The translations under genes were made by a program, and so were the position numbers. The notes below the pieces were generated by a model. The model saw only the letters and a list, made by a program, of their open reading frames with translations, made no database searches and was not told the origin of the DNA. Source: Bacillus sp. ISL-41 (GTDB lineage Bacteria; Bacillota; Bacilli; Bacillales; Cytobacillaceae). From it: a DNA stretch of 49,504 nt. Location of the stretch: NCBI RefSeq assembly GCF_018613235.1, contig NZ_JAGGQP010000031.1, positions 1 to 49,504 of the forward strand, given 5' to 3'. Shown piece after piece: positions 32,619 to 41,314 of this stretch; within the stretch, counting starts at the first letter, position 1, and each line of letters opens with the position of its first letter.

Positions 32619-34217
32619 GTGGACGGCATAATAGGTTTGCTTGAGGAACCGTTAATTTTATTATTCGTCATTTTATTTCTTGGCTCAGCGCTAGGAGAAA
32701 TCAAAATTCGGGGACTTAGCCTTGGAACTTCCGGCGTCTTGCTGGCGGCTATGGTGTTCGGCCATTTCGGCTACCAGGTGTCGCCGGTCATCCAGCAGCT
32801 GGGCCTTGGATTATTTATCGTGGCAGTTGGCTTATCCGCTGGGCCGCGCTTTTTCCGGATGATGAAAACGAGCGGTGTAGTATTTGGGATCATAAGCCTG
32901 TTGATTGTTCTCGTCGCATCAGTGACGACCATTGTTGTGGCCAAGCTGTTCAATCTCTCTCCTGCGTTAAGCATTGGAATCATGACCGGAGCACTTACGA
33001 GTACACCTGGACTTGCGGCAGCCCTCCAGGCAACCGGCGACCCGCTTGCGTCTGTCGGTTACGGGATTGCCTATCCATTCGGCGTCCTCGCGGTTGTCCT
33101 GTTCGTACAGCTTTTGCCGCGGGTGCTCAAGGTGGATTTAGCGGAGGATTTAACAAAGAAATCAGGCCCCGTACGAAATGATGAATCGCCAGAAGTCATC
33201 ACCATCGAGGTGTCGGACCCTGCAATCAATAAAAGAACCTTAAAAGAACTGGAGTTTAATCAATATAATACGGTCGTCATCAGCCGCGTCATCCGCGGAG
33301 ACCGGAATATCATCGCCCTTAACGATACAGTTATACTCGTAGGGGACAGGCTTGTTGCTGTTGGACTACGGAGTGATTTGACGAAGATTTGTGAAGACAT
33401 CGGCAGGGAGGTCGAGACAAACCTCAAGAATCATGACAATGTTGAGCTTCGCAAGGTGACCGTGGATTCGCTTGATTTAATTGGGAAGACGATCAGGGAG
33501 CTTGATTTAAGGCGGACATATGGGGTCACGGTAACGAGGATTGAACGAGGCGGGTTTGAATTTAACCAGAACTCGAAATGGCGGCTGGAGCGCGGTGATG
33601 TCCTGACACTTGTCAGCAGTGAAGACCGATTGGATGACGTTGAAAAGCTGTTCAACAGAAAGAAGCTGACGGTTACCAATATCCATATTCTGTCGCTTAG
33701 TCTGATATTACTTCTGGGAGTACTCGCCGGTATGATACCGTTCCACTTTCCGAAGCTTGGCACGATTACATTTGGCGTCGCTGGCGGTCCGTTGTTCATC
33801 GCCTTGATCATCGGCCACTTTGGGAAGCTCGGCCCCATCCATGCGCGTTATTATCAGCCGTCGAACCAGGTCATCCGCGATATTGGACTTGTTTTATTCC
33901 TTGCGGGCGCTGGCACTACAGCCGGAAAAGGAATCGTGCAGGTCATCCAGCAGGAGGGCTTCAACCTTGTCATCGGCGGTGCGATCATTACAATCCTGCC
34001 AGTCGTAGCCGGCTTTTTCATCGCAAGGAAGCTTTTCCGATTGAGCATCATTCACTCATTAGGAGCATTGTGTGGCGGAATGACAAGTACACCTGGACTT
34101 GGGGCCACCAACCAGTTGATGGATTCCGAAGATCCGGCGATCGCCTACGCTGCCGCCTATCCATTTGCGCTCATATCGGTTGCAGTGGCATCACAGGTTT
34201 TGGTTTTCTTTTTATAA
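32619..34217 (+). CDS. AspT/YidE-type transporter with two RCK_C domains
   Basis: A protein of about 532 aa. Two membrane halves (about 1-170 and 352-532) each carry the repeated motif TSTPG (127-131, and again near residue 492), the duplicated signature of the aspartate:alanine exchanger family (YidE/YbjL group). Between them lie two RCK_C (TrkA-C) domains, about 195-255 and 275-345, which usually bind small ligands and gate transport. The substrate is unknown; carboxylate or amino acid exchange is the family norm. GTG 32619 is chosen, 8 nt after TTGGAGG; the TTG at 32604 is part of that site. A cre-like site lies upstream and a terminator downstream. Confidence 0.85.
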   Translation: MDGIIGLLEEPLILLFVILFLGSALGEIKIRGLSLGTSGVLLAAMVFGHFGYQVSPVIQQLGLGLFIVAVGLSAGPRFFRMMKTSGVVFGIISLLIVLVASVTTIVVAKLFNLSPALSIGIMTGALTSTPGLAAALQATGDPLASVGYGIAYPFGVLAVVLFVQLLPRVLKVDLAEDLTKKSGPVRNDESPEVITIEVSDPAINKRTLKELEFNQYNTVVISRVIRGDRNIIALNDTVILVGDRLVAVGLRSDLTKICEDIGREVETNLKNHDNVELRKVTVDSLDLIGKTIRELDLRRTYGVTVTRIERGGFEFNQNSKWRLERGDVLTLVSSEDRLDDVEKLFNRKKLTVTNIHILSLSLILLLGVLAGMIPFHFPKLGTITFGVAGGPLFIALIIGHFGKLGPIHARYYQPSNQVIRDIGLVLFLAGAGTTAGKGIVQVIQQEGFNLVIGGAIITILPVVAGFFIARKLFRLSIIHSLGALCGGMTSTPGLGATNQLMDSEDPAIAYAAAYPFALISVAVASQVLVFFL

Positions 34218-34269
34218 GGCTGCTTTCGCATTGCCACAAAGTTTACGAAAAGAGCCTTTTATAAACACA

Positions 34270-34300
34270 AAAAGACACGGACAAAAAGTCCGTGTCTTTT
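34270..34300. terminator. Shared bidirectional terminator
   Basis: AAAAGACACGGAC (34270-34282) pairs perfectly with GTCCGTGTCTTTT (34288-34300). A/T runs on both sides let it serve the transporter gene and the convergent Lrp gene. Confidence 0.9.
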
Positions 34301-34308
34301 CTCATCTG

Positions 34309-34758
34309 TCACAACTTCAAGCCAGTACGGCTCTTGAATCTCCTGAGTAAAATATGGCTTTCCACTCTAGTGATTCCTTCCAAACTATAGAGTTCCTCGT
34401 TGATGAAATTCTCCAATCTTATAAAATCCTCTACGAGGACATGCATATGTAGTGTGCTTGGACCAGTCATCTGGTAGCAGCTTGCTACACTTGGATTATT
34501 CGCAAGTGCCTCCGCAACCCTTACAAGGGATGAAGGTTCGCAATCCACTTCGAAGAATGCTGAAACAGATTTACCCACTTTTTCCGAATTGATGACAACA
34601 GAGAATTTCTCGATCACACCATCTTCGATTAATTGATTGACTCTTTCCCGGATTGATACCCTTGATAAATTCAACTGTTTGCCGATATCGACATAAGACA
34701 TCCTGCCGTTTTCGGATAATAGTTGAAGGATCTGGCGGTCAGTTTCATCGATTACCAT
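34309..34758 (-). CDS. Lrp/AsnC-family regulator (YwrC-like position)
   Basis: A 149-aa regulator. An N-terminal winged HTH (about 1-55; DETDRQILQLLSENGRMSYVDIGKQLNLSRVSIRERVNQL) is joined to a C-terminal RAM ligand-binding domain (about 65-140), which senses amino acids in this family. It is divergent from the peptide transporter operon, and the gap between them is very AT-rich, as expected for Lrp-type targets. In B. subtilis an AsnC-type gene (ywrC) sits beside ywrD and ywrAB, whose relatives lie downstream here, so it probably controls that set. Confidence 0.9.
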   Translation of the reverse strand: MVIDETDRQILQLLSENGRMSYVDIGKQLNLSRVSIRERVNQLIEDGVIEKFSVVINSEKVGKSVSAFFEVDCEPSSLVRVAEALANNPSVASCYQMTGPSTLHMHVLVEDFIRLENFINEELYSLEGITRVESHILLRRFKSRTGLKL

Positions 34759-34839
34759 TTAAACACCACTCTTTTATAAACGTATGTAAATGTATCTTAG
34801 CTTACAATTGATAACATTTTCAACGAAAATTGGAAAAAC

Positions 34840-34950
34840 TGCACAGAAAATTATACCAATAAAAAATATTTTAATATTTTCTGAATATTATATAGATTTT
34901 TTAAATTTAATATAATATAATAATACGAAATTCGAAATGATATTAAATTT
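34840..34950. promoter_or_regulatory. AT-rich divergent control region between the Lrp gene and the peptide operon
   Basis: The 34759-35039 gap is extremely AT-rich here. It contains the dyad AAAATATT-TT-AATATTTT (34863-34880) and overlapping TATAAT hexamers (34911-34916, 34916-34921). No clean -35 box is visible. Curved AT-rich DNA of this kind is a usual Lrp-family binding region. Confidence 0.4.
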
Positions 34951-35039
34951 GGTGAAACGCTTTCATAAAGTAGTCTGATGTTACCTTTAGCCTGCTTATG
35001 TTAGGAGAGCTGTTTTACGGAAGAGGGGGAGAAGAAAAA

Positions 35040-36599
35040 GTGAGTAAAAAAGTAAAAGTATTTGCAGCCGTATTTATGAGTTTATTATTGCTTTTGACTG
35101 GATGTAACAATAGTAATTCTTCCAGTTCGGAAGGAGAGAAATCGGCAACGGCCAGCGCTCCTGCTAAAACGGACAACACAGAATTGGTAGTCGGGCTGGA
35201 TGATGATCCGCCGCAGTTGGATCCTCATTTCTCTACAGCAGCTGTTGACCGACAAGTATTCCATAGTATCTATGACAAACTGGTTGATGTGGATGAAGAG
35301 CTTAACTTTGTTCCGATGCTAGCAGAAAAATGGGATATCTCAGAAGACGGAAAAACATATACCTTCACTTTACAAAAGGGAGTTACATTCCATGATGGAA
35401 CTCCGTTCAATGCAGAAGCAGTTAAATTCAACTTTGAGCGTATGATGGATCCAAATGCAGGTTCACCTCGTGCATCTGAATTATCATCAATTGAAAAAAT
35501 TGAAGTAGTTGACGAAACGACATTGAAAGTTGTCCTTTCCGAACCGTACAGTCCATTCCTGGCAGCATTGTCTGACCGTGCCGGCATGATGGTTTCTCCA
35601 AAAGCTGTACAAGAAAAAGGCAAGGATTTTGCTAACTCACCTGTTGGTACAGGTCCTTTCAAGTTTGTATCCCGAGTGAAGCAAGACAAGATCGAAGTAG
35701 AAAAAAATGCTGAGTATTGGAACGGGGCACCAAAGTTTGAAAAAATCGTCTATCGTCCATATTCAGATGAAAACGTAAGACTGACGAACCTTACATCAGG
35801 CGATGTTGACATTATCAGCAAGGTTCCGCCAAAAGATGTCGAGAAGTTAAAAAATGATTCAAACCTTACATTATCTGAGACAAGCGCTCTTGGATTCCAA
35901 GGTCTATATTTGAACCACAAAAGTGAACCGTTTAATAACAAAGCGCTTCGTCAGGCATTGGATTTGGTCATTGATCGAGAAGCCATTATAAAGGTTGCGC
36001 TTCGTGATACTGGTGTACAAGCTGCGGGAGCCATTCCTCCTGGAACTTGGGCACATGACGACTCTATTAAACCGACAAAGAAAGATGTTGAAAAAGCAAA
36101 GAAAATCATGGCTGAAGCAGGTTATCCTGATGGATTTGAATTTACATTGCAGCTTTCTCCTAAGCCAGTGGAAGAGCAAATCTCGCAAATGATCCAATCA
36201 ATGGCTGCAGAAGCGGGAATCAAGGTTAATCTTGAAATGGTAGAATTCGGGACAATGCTTGATAACATGGATAACTATAAATTCGATGCAGTCCGTTTAG
36301 GCTGGAGCGGAAGAACAGATCCAGATGGAAACATCTACGCGCTATTCCACACTGACGGCTCAATCAACTACGGTTATTCTAACCCGGAAATGGACGAGCT
36401 GTTGGAACAGGCACGTGTTGAAACAGACCAAAAAGAGCGTAAGAAGATTTACAGCCAAGCAACTGAATTAGGACAGGAAGAAGTTCCGTTCATTTTCATC
36501 TACCACGAGAAGGATTACAAAGCATTCAAAAACAACTTACAGGGCTATAAACACATCTCGGATCAAATGATGCGCTTCCACGACGTTTCATTTAAATAA
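35040..36599 (+). CDS. Peptide ABC transporter substrate-binding lipoprotein (DppA/OppA family)
   Basis: A protein of about 519 aa, SBP family 5. The signal peptide ends in the lipobox LTGC with C22, then a Ser/Asn/Ala linker and the mature domain, with DDPPQLDPHFSTAAVDRQVF near its start and the family's DLVIDREAI and DPDGNIYALFH segments. It should bind peptides or related amino acid conjugates outside the membrane. GTG 35040 is chosen, about 8 nt after AGGGGGA; the ATG at 34998 lacks a site. It is the first gene of the operon. A hairpin follows its stop, which may raise its expression over the permeases. Confidence 0.92.
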   Translation: MSKKVKVFAAVFMSLLLLLTGCNNSNSSSSEGEKSATASAPAKTDNTELVVGLDDDPPQLDPHFSTAAVDRQVFHSIYDKLVDVDEELNFVPMLAEKWDISEDGKTYTFTLQKGVTFHDGTPFNAEAVKFNFERMMDPNAGSPRASELSSIEKIEVVDETTLKVVLSEPYSPFLAALSDRAGMMVSPKAVQEKGKDFANSPVGTGPFKFVSRVKQDKIEVEKNAEYWNGAPKFEKIVYRPYSDENVRLTNLTSGDVDIISKVPPKDVEKLKNDSNLTLSETSALGFQGLYLNHKSEPFNNKALRQALDLVIDREAIIKVALRDTGVQAAGAIPPGTWAHDDSIKPTKKDVEKAKKIMAEAGYPDGFEFTLQLSPKPVEEQISQMIQSMAAEAGIKVNLEMVEFGTMLDNMDNYKFDAVRLGWSGRTDPDGNIYALFHTDGSINYGYSNPEMDELLEQARVETDQKERKKIYSQATELGQEEVPFIFIYHEKDYKAFKNNLQGYKHISDQMMRFHDVSFK

Positions 36600-36613
36600 G
36601 CATTCAACTTGAT

Positions 36614-36641
36614 TCGGCTTGGAGATCCATCTCCAAGCCGA
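36614..36641 (+). other. Intercistronic hairpin between binding protein and permease genes
   Basis: TCGGCTTGGAGA (36614-36625) pairs perfectly with TCTCCAAGCCGA (36630-36641) around a 4-nt loop. It lacks a full T run (ATGTATTTTAAG follows), so it is more likely a partial terminator or an mRNA-stabilising structure. Confidence 0.75.
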
Positions 36642-36674
36642 TGTATTTTAAGCTTGGGAAAGGGAGGGAGCAGC

Positions 36675-37628
36675 GTGGTAAAATTTTTAATTCGCAGATT
36701 GGGACTTATGGTCGTTATCTTATTTTTAGTCAGCATCATCGTTTTTTCTTTGGTCCATCTTACTCCAGGCGACCCTGCAAGGATGATTTTAGGACAAGAG
36801 GCTACAGAGGAGTCGCTGCAGGCATTGCGGGAACAAATGGGATTGAATGATCCTCTATACGTGCAATATTTTTCCTGGGTTACGAATGTCCTCCAGGGAG
36901 ACCTTGGAAATTCATTGAAGGATAATACGCCAGTGCTTACCGTGCTGCTGCAAAAGCTGCCGGTAACGATCCAGCTGTCAATCATGTCATTTGTTATTGC
37001 GATGCTGATTGCCATCCCAGCTGGTATTATTTCAGCGACAAGAAAAGGAACCTTCTGGGATTACTTTGGCACAACTTTTGCTTTATCCGGAGTTTCAGTT
37101 CCACCGTTTTTCTTGGGGATTTTGCTTATATTCGTCTTTTCCATCTCCTTAGGATGGGTTGCTCCTTCAGGCTATGTAGAACCATGGAAGGATTTTAAAC
37201 AGAGTATGCTGTTAATGATTTTGCCTGCGATTGCAGTAGGAATCAGATTGAGTGCTGAAATCACGAGGATGCTGCGTTCGAGCATGCTTGAAGTGCTTGA
37301 GGCTGATTATATCCGCACAGCATATGCAAAAGGGGTTTTAGAAAGAGGAGTCGTGATCGGCCATGCTTTGAAAAATGCACTTATACCGGTTGTTACTGTT
37401 AGTGGATTGCAGTTAGCTACTTTCCTCGGCGGTGCCGTCATCACAGAAACGATTTTTGCGATACCAGGAATTGGGCGACTAGTAATCGATGCGATATTGA
37501 CAAGGGATTTCCCGGTGGTGCAAGGGGCCGTTCTATTTATGGCCATCGCTGTTGTCGTCGTTAACTTCTTTATTGATGTCCTATATTCCATTCTTGATCC
37601 AAGAATCAAGCTGACAGGGGGCCAGTGA
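36675..37628 (+). CDS. Peptide ABC transporter permease (DppB family)
   Basis: A protein of about 317 aa with six membrane helices. It has the N-terminal RRLGLMVVILFLVSIIVFSLVHLTPGDPA typical of DppB/OppB proteins and the EAA loop (RTAYAKGVLERGVVIGHALKNALIP) that docks the ATPases. GTG 36675 is chosen because GGGAGG precedes it by about 6 nt; the upstream reading from 36609 crosses the hairpin and has no site. Confidence 0.92.
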   Translation: MVKFLIRRLGLMVVILFLVSIIVFSLVHLTPGDPARMILGQEATEESLQALREQMGLNDPLYVQYFSWVTNVLQGDLGNSLKDNTPVLTVLLQKLPVTIQLSIMSFVIAMLIAIPAGIISATRKGTFWDYFGTTFALSGVSVPPFFLGILLIFVFSISLGWVAPSGYVEPWKDFKQSMLLMILPAIAVGIRLSAEITRMLRSSMLEVLEADYIRTAYAKGVLERGVVIGHALKNALIPVVTVSGLQLATFLGGAVITETIFAIPGIGRLVIDAILTRDFPVVQGAVLFMAIAVVVVNFFIDVLYSILDPRIKLTGGQ

Positions 37629-37630
37629 CC

Positions 37631-38518
37631 ATGGAAGCACAATTAGAACAAAAAATCGTCGTCGTTGAGAGCCCAAGAAAACGCCGGATGAAAGAAATGA
37701 GCTCTCGTTTCTTCCAGAATAAATTAGCCGTTGTTGGCGGTGTCTTTACATTGCTCCTTATTCTTATGGCGATTTTCGCACCGCTCGTTGCGCCTTATAA
37801 CCCAACGGAGCAGAACTATGCAAAGTTCCTCCAGAGTCCTAATGCAGAGAATCTGCTGGGCACAGATGAACTTGGCCGCGACATTTTCAGCCGAATCATC
37901 TTTGGAGCAAGAGTGTCGATCCAGGCTGGGATTATCTCGGTTGGCATCGCACTATTGATCGGTATTCCAATTGGTCTTTTTTCAGGATATTACAGAGGCG
38001 TTTTAGATGAGTTTGTAGTCATGCGTTTTACCGATGCCTTGCTTTCATTCCCGCCGCTGGTACTGGCGCTTTCACTGGCAGCAGTGCTGGGAGCCGGATT
38101 GCAGAATGCGATGATTGCAATCGGTATTATCTTTACACCTAACTTTATCCGGCTGGTGAGGGGAGAGGTCCTGAGCCAGAGGGAGCGTGAATATGTCACG
38201 GCTGCAAAAGCTTCTGGAATCAGCGACCTTAAAATCATATTCAGGCATATCCTGCCAAACTGCATGCCGCCAATTTTGGTCCAGGCAACACTCGCAATTG
38301 CGGCAGCGATCATTTCAGAAGCCTCTTTAAGCTACCTTGGACTGGGGACTCAGCCTCCAACACCTAGCTGGGGAGCCATGTTATCTATGGGACAGGGCTA
38401 CCTTGGAGATGCACCCTGGATTTCTCTATTCCCGGGCCTGTTCATCTTTTTGACAGTCCTATCAATCAACTTATTTGGTGATGGCCTTCGTGATGCATTA
38501 GATCCCAAATTGAAGTGA
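37631..38518 (+). CDS. Peptide ABC transporter permease (DppC family)
   Basis: A protein of about 295 aa with six membrane helices and a cytoplasmic N-terminal segment. NPTEQNY, GTDELGRDIFSRIIFGARVSI and the EAA loop (REYVTAAKASGISDLKIIFRHILPN) identify the DppC/OppC group. ATG 37631 is 9 nt after AGGGGG; the GTG at 37625 would overlap the DppB stop but is too close to the site. Confidence 0.92.
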   Translation: MEAQLEQKIVVVESPRKRRMKEMSSRFFQNKLAVVGGVFTLLLILMAIFAPLVAPYNPTEQNYAKFLQSPNAENLLGTDELGRDIFSRIIFGARVSIQAGIISVGIALLIGIPIGLFSGYYRGVLDEFVVMRFTDALLSFPPLVLALSLAAVLGAGLQNAMIAIGIIFTPNFIRLVRGEVLSQREREYVTAAKASGISDLKIIFRHILPNCMPPILVQATLAIAAAIISEASLSYLGLGTQPPTPSWGAMLSMGQGYLGDAPWISLFPGLFIFLTVLSINLFGDGLRDALDPKLK

Positions 38519-38528
38519 GGTTACTAGA

Positions 38529-39185
38529 ATGACATTTTCGATCACTGCTAGATGTGAGAAAACTGGACTGCTGGGCGTGGCCGTATCAACTGCGAGACCA
38601 GCAGTTGGCTCACTTGTTCCTTATGTGAAGTCGGGGATTGGAGCAATCGCCACCCAGGCCACTGTTAATCCGTTTTACGGCGTTGACGGAATCAAGCTTT
38701 TAGCTGAAGGAAAATCACCAGCTGATGTGCTGGAGCAGTTGCTGGCTTCAGACCCAGACCGGGAGAGACGGCAATGCTCCATCGTTGACAAGGATGGAAA
38801 TGCGACAGGTTTTACAGGAAAAGATACGGTTCCATGGCAGGGTCATAAAATCGGAACGCAGTTTGTTGTCGCTGGCAATATGCTGACAGGACCGGAAACG
38901 ATTGAGGCCATGTTCGAAACGTATCAAGCATTGGAAAATGAAAGTTTGCCAGAACGGCTTTTAGCGGCTCTTGCCAGCGGACAGGAAGCAGGAGGCGACA
39001 AAAGAGGAAGGCAGTCGGCCGCTCTTTATGTTGTTGACCGCGAAGAGTATCCGCTTGTGGATGTCAGGGCAGATGAACATCCTGAGCCTGTCCAGGAATT
39101 AATCAGAATCTATAAAAAGTGTCAGGAAGATTTATTTCCATACACTGCTAATCTAGTAAAACGAAAGGAGGAGGCAATCAAATGA
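38529..39185 (+). CDS. DUF1028 family protein (Ntn-hydrolase-like)
   Basis: A 218-aa cytoplasmic protein of the DUF1028 family. The N-terminal [27 protein letters not shown] and the [11 protein letters not shown] segment are characteristic. The family has a predicted Ntn-hydrolase-like fold and is often found beside peptide transporters and gamma-glutamyltransferases, as here, but I know of no proven reaction. It sits between permease and ATPase genes; its stop overlaps the start of the next gene (ATGA), which ties it to the imported compound. A peptidase or amidohydrolase role is an inference. Confidence 0.9.
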   Translation: MTFSITARCEKTGLLGVAVSTARPAVGSLVPYVKSGIGAIATQATVNPFYGVDGIKLLAEGKSPADVLEQLLASDPDRERRQCSIVDKDGNATGFTGKDTVPWQGHKIGTQFVVAGNMLTGPETIEAMFETYQALENESLPERLLAALASGQEAGGDKRGRQSAALYVVDREEYPLVDVRADEHPEPVQELIRIYKKCQEDLFPYTANLVKRKEEAIK

Positions 39186-40216
39186 CACAGCCATTATTGG
39201 AAGTGAAGAATCTGAAGGTCAGTTTTGCCGGGAAAAAGAAGACCACAAATATAGTAGCCGGATTATCCTTTAATGTGGAAAAAGGGAAAACCCTTTGTAT
39301 TGTTGGAGAATCAGGCTGTGGAAAAAGTATGACCTCCCTTTCGGTCATGGGTCTGCTTCCTAAGACGGGGGAAGCGGAAGGCGAAATTTTATTAAAAGGC
39401 GATAATCTGACAGATAAGTCGATGAAACAGATGAGCAAAATCAGAGGCAACCAGATTTCTATGATTTTCCAGGAACCGATGACTTCGCTTAATCCTGTAC
39501 AAACAGTTGGAAAGCAAATTGCCGAGACCATCATTCTCCATCAGAATGTAACCAAAAAGGAAGCACGACAGAAAGCGATTGAGATGCTTCAGCTGGTCGG
39601 CATTCCTTCACCGGAAAAACGGATCGATGCCTATCCCCATGAGTTAAGCGGCGGAATGAGGCAGAGGGTCATGATTGCGATCGCCCTTAGCTGCAATCCG
39701 GAACTGCTGATTGCGGATGAGCCGACTACAGCTCTTGATGTAACGATACAGGCGCAGATTCTTGATCTGATGAAGAACCTGCAAAAAGACCTGGATATGG
39801 GAATCATCATGATTACCCATGACCTGGCGGTTGTTTCTGAAATGGCGGATACAGTACTGGTCATGTATGCAGGAAAAGCGGTTGAATATGGCACCAGAAA
39901 ATCGATTTTCAACAATCCGATGCATCCATATACACAAGGGCTGATGAAGTGTATCCCCGATGTCGATGCGGAAGACCATGTGGAGGAGCTTTTTGTGATA
40001 AAAGGTTCTGTGCCATCTCCGGATGCCATGCCAGCAGGCTGCAGATTCGCTGATCGCTGTCCGCATGTACAGGAAATCTGCAGGGTACAATCCCCGGACC
40101 TCGAGCAAGTCGATGCACAACACACAGTCAGCTGCTGGAAATACACTGATTTATGGAAGGAAGGTGAGGCAAATGGGCCAGCCATTAGTGAAGTTGCCGT
40201 CGGAAAATCTTCTTGA
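39182..40216 (+). CDS. Peptide ABC transporter ATPase (DppD family)
   Basis: A 344-aa ATPase. Walker [10 protein letters not shown], signature LSGGMRQR, Walker [13 protein letters not shown] and the switch His in [11 protein letters not shown] are present. The C-terminal oligopeptide extension contains the cysteine cluster seen in DppD/OppD ([15 protein letters not shown]...), which can hold an iron-sulfur cluster. The start follows AAAGGAGGAGG. Confidence 0.93.
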   Translation: MTQPLLEVKNLKVSFAGKKKTTNIVAGLSFNVEKGKTLCIVGESGCGKSMTSLSVMGLLPKTGEAEGEILLKGDNLTDKSMKQMSKIRGNQISMIFQEPMTSLNPVQTVGKQIAETIILHQNVTKKEARQKAIEMLQLVGIPSPEKRIDAYPHELSGGMRQRVMIAIALSCNPELLIADEPTTALDVTIQAQILDLMKNLQKDLDMGIIMITHDLAVVSEMADTVLVMYAGKAVEYGTRKSIFNNPMHPYTQGLMKCIPDVDAEDHVEELFVIKGSVPSPDAMPAGCRFADRCPHVQEICRVQSPDLEQVDAQHTVSCWKYTDLWKEGEANGPAISEVAVGKSS

Positions 40217-41162
40217 TGTACAGGATTTAAAGAAACACTTTCCTGTCGGTGATCAAGGGTACTTTGGAGAAAAACAGGTGGTAAAGGCATTGGATGGCAT
40301 CACCTTTACTCTAAAAAGAGGCGAAACGCTGGGAATCGTAGGCGAATCTGGATGCGGCAAATCTACGATGGGCCGGGCCATCCTCAGGCTTCACGAACCA
40401 AGCTCAGGAACGATCGTTTATGACGGAAAGGATATCACCAATGTTTCCAAGCGGCAGATGCGTGATAACCGCAAAGATATGCAGATCATCTTCCAGGATC
40501 CATATGGTTCCCTGAACCCAAGGATGACTGTGGGCGCGATGCTGTCAGAAATCGTTGAAACCCATAAAATCGTTCCGAGAAAAGAGCTGTATGACTATGT
40601 TTGTAATCTGCTCGTAGAAGTTGGGCTTTCGGAACAGCATTATTACCGCTTCCCGCATGAGTTTTCCGGCGGGCAGCGCCAGAGGGTAAGTATCGCGCGT
40701 GCGCTGTGCACGAACCCAAAGCTGATTGTTTGCGATGAAGCTGTCTCCGCTTTGGATGTATCTGTACAATCACAGATCCTCAACCTGCTGCAGCGATTAA
40801 AAAACGAGCACCAGCTGACATACTTATTTATATCCCATGACCTTAGCGTAGTGAAGCATGTAAGCGATCGTGTTGCCGTCATGTATTTGGGGAAAATGGT
40901 CGAACTTGCTGATAAAAAAGACCTTTATGATAATCCGCTTCACCCTTATACAAAAGCCTTGCTTTCCGCCATTCCTTCAACCAAGGAAGAGAAGAAGCGG
41001 GAGAGGGTTATTTTAAAAGGGGATGTACCAAGCCCGATCAATGTTCCGAGCGGCTGCCGTTTCCATACAAGATGTCCGCTTGCTACCGATCGATGCAGGG
41101 CAGAAGAGCCGGCATTCAGGGAAGTAAGCGAGAACCATTTTGCTTCTTGCCATTATGCATAA
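40173..41162 (+). CDS. Peptide ABC transporter ATPase (DppF family)
   Basis: A protein of about 329 aa, the partner of DppD. It has Walker [10 protein letters not shown], signature FSGGQRQR, Walker B LIVCDEAVSALD, a switch His in FISHDLSVVKH, and the C-terminal GCRFHTRCPLATDRC cluster. The start ATG 40173 follows AAGGAAGGTGAGG and lies 44 nt inside the end of the DppD gene; a longer in-frame reading from 40023 has no ribosome binding site and lies wholly within that gene. Confidence 0.92.
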   Translation: MGQPLVKLPSENLLDVQDLKKHFPVGDQGYFGEKQVVKALDGITFTLKRGETLGIVGESGCGKSTMGRAILRLHEPSSGTIVYDGKDITNVSKRQMRDNRKDMQIIFQDPYGSLNPRMTVGAMLSEIVETHKIVPRKELYDYVCNLLVEVGLSEQHYYRFPHEFSGGQRQRVSIARALCTNPKLIVCDEAVSALDVSVQSQILNLLQRLKNEHQLTYLFISHDLSVVKHVSDRVAVMYLGKMVELADKKDLYDNPLHPYTKALLSAIPSTKEEKKRERVILKGDVPSPINVPSGCRFHTRCPLATDRCRAEEPAFREVSENHFASCHYA

Positions 41163-41171
41163 CTTGGGGAG

Positions 41172-41229
41172 GTCCTTGCCTTGAAGGTAAGGACGTTTCT
41201 TTCGAGATGAAAAAGGAACGTTGTTTTTT
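41172..41229 (+). terminator. Two overlapping hairpins ending the peptide transporter operon
   Basis: Stem 1 pairs GTCCTTGCC (41172-41180) with GGTAAGGAC (41186-41194). Stem 2 pairs ACGTTTCTTT (41193-41202) with AAAGGAACGT (41212-41221) and is followed by TGTTTTTT, so stem 2 is the terminator. The stems share bases 41193-41194 and compete slightly. This could allow conditional read-through to the gamma-glutamyltransferase gene. Confidence 0.65.
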
Positions 41230-41241
41230 AAAAAGAGAATA

Positions 41242-41285
41242 TTTCATTTGTAAGGCTAATAAGCTAAATTGACTTACAAATGAAA
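41242..41285. promoter_or_regulatory. Perfect 13-bp inverted repeat before the gamma-glutamyltransferase gene
   Basis: TTTCATTTGTAAG (41242-41254) and CTTACAAATGAAA (41273-41285) are exact complements separated by 18 nt, 30 nt before the start codon. The two half sites are about 31 bp apart, three helical turns. It may be an operator for a dimeric or multimeric regulator such as the Lrp-type protein at 34309, or an mRNA leader hairpin. Confidence 0.6.
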
Positions 41286-41314
41286 GTGACCATCTTTGAG
41301 GGGGAGATCAATTC

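Noticed and set aside
34953-34965. TGAAACGCTTTCA as a cre site upstream of the peptide transporter operon
   Set aside because: It looks palindromic, but it is 13 nt long, one base short of the 14-bp CcpA consensus, so the two halves are out of register. It remains a weak possibility.
40023-40172. N-terminal extension of the DppF-type ATPase
   Set aside because: The 50 extra residues lie wholly within the DppD gene, have no family counterpart and lack a ribosome binding site; ATG 40173 has a good one.
41208-41273. Short open frame after the DppF gene
   Set aside because: It starts inside the terminator hairpin and has no ribosome binding site.
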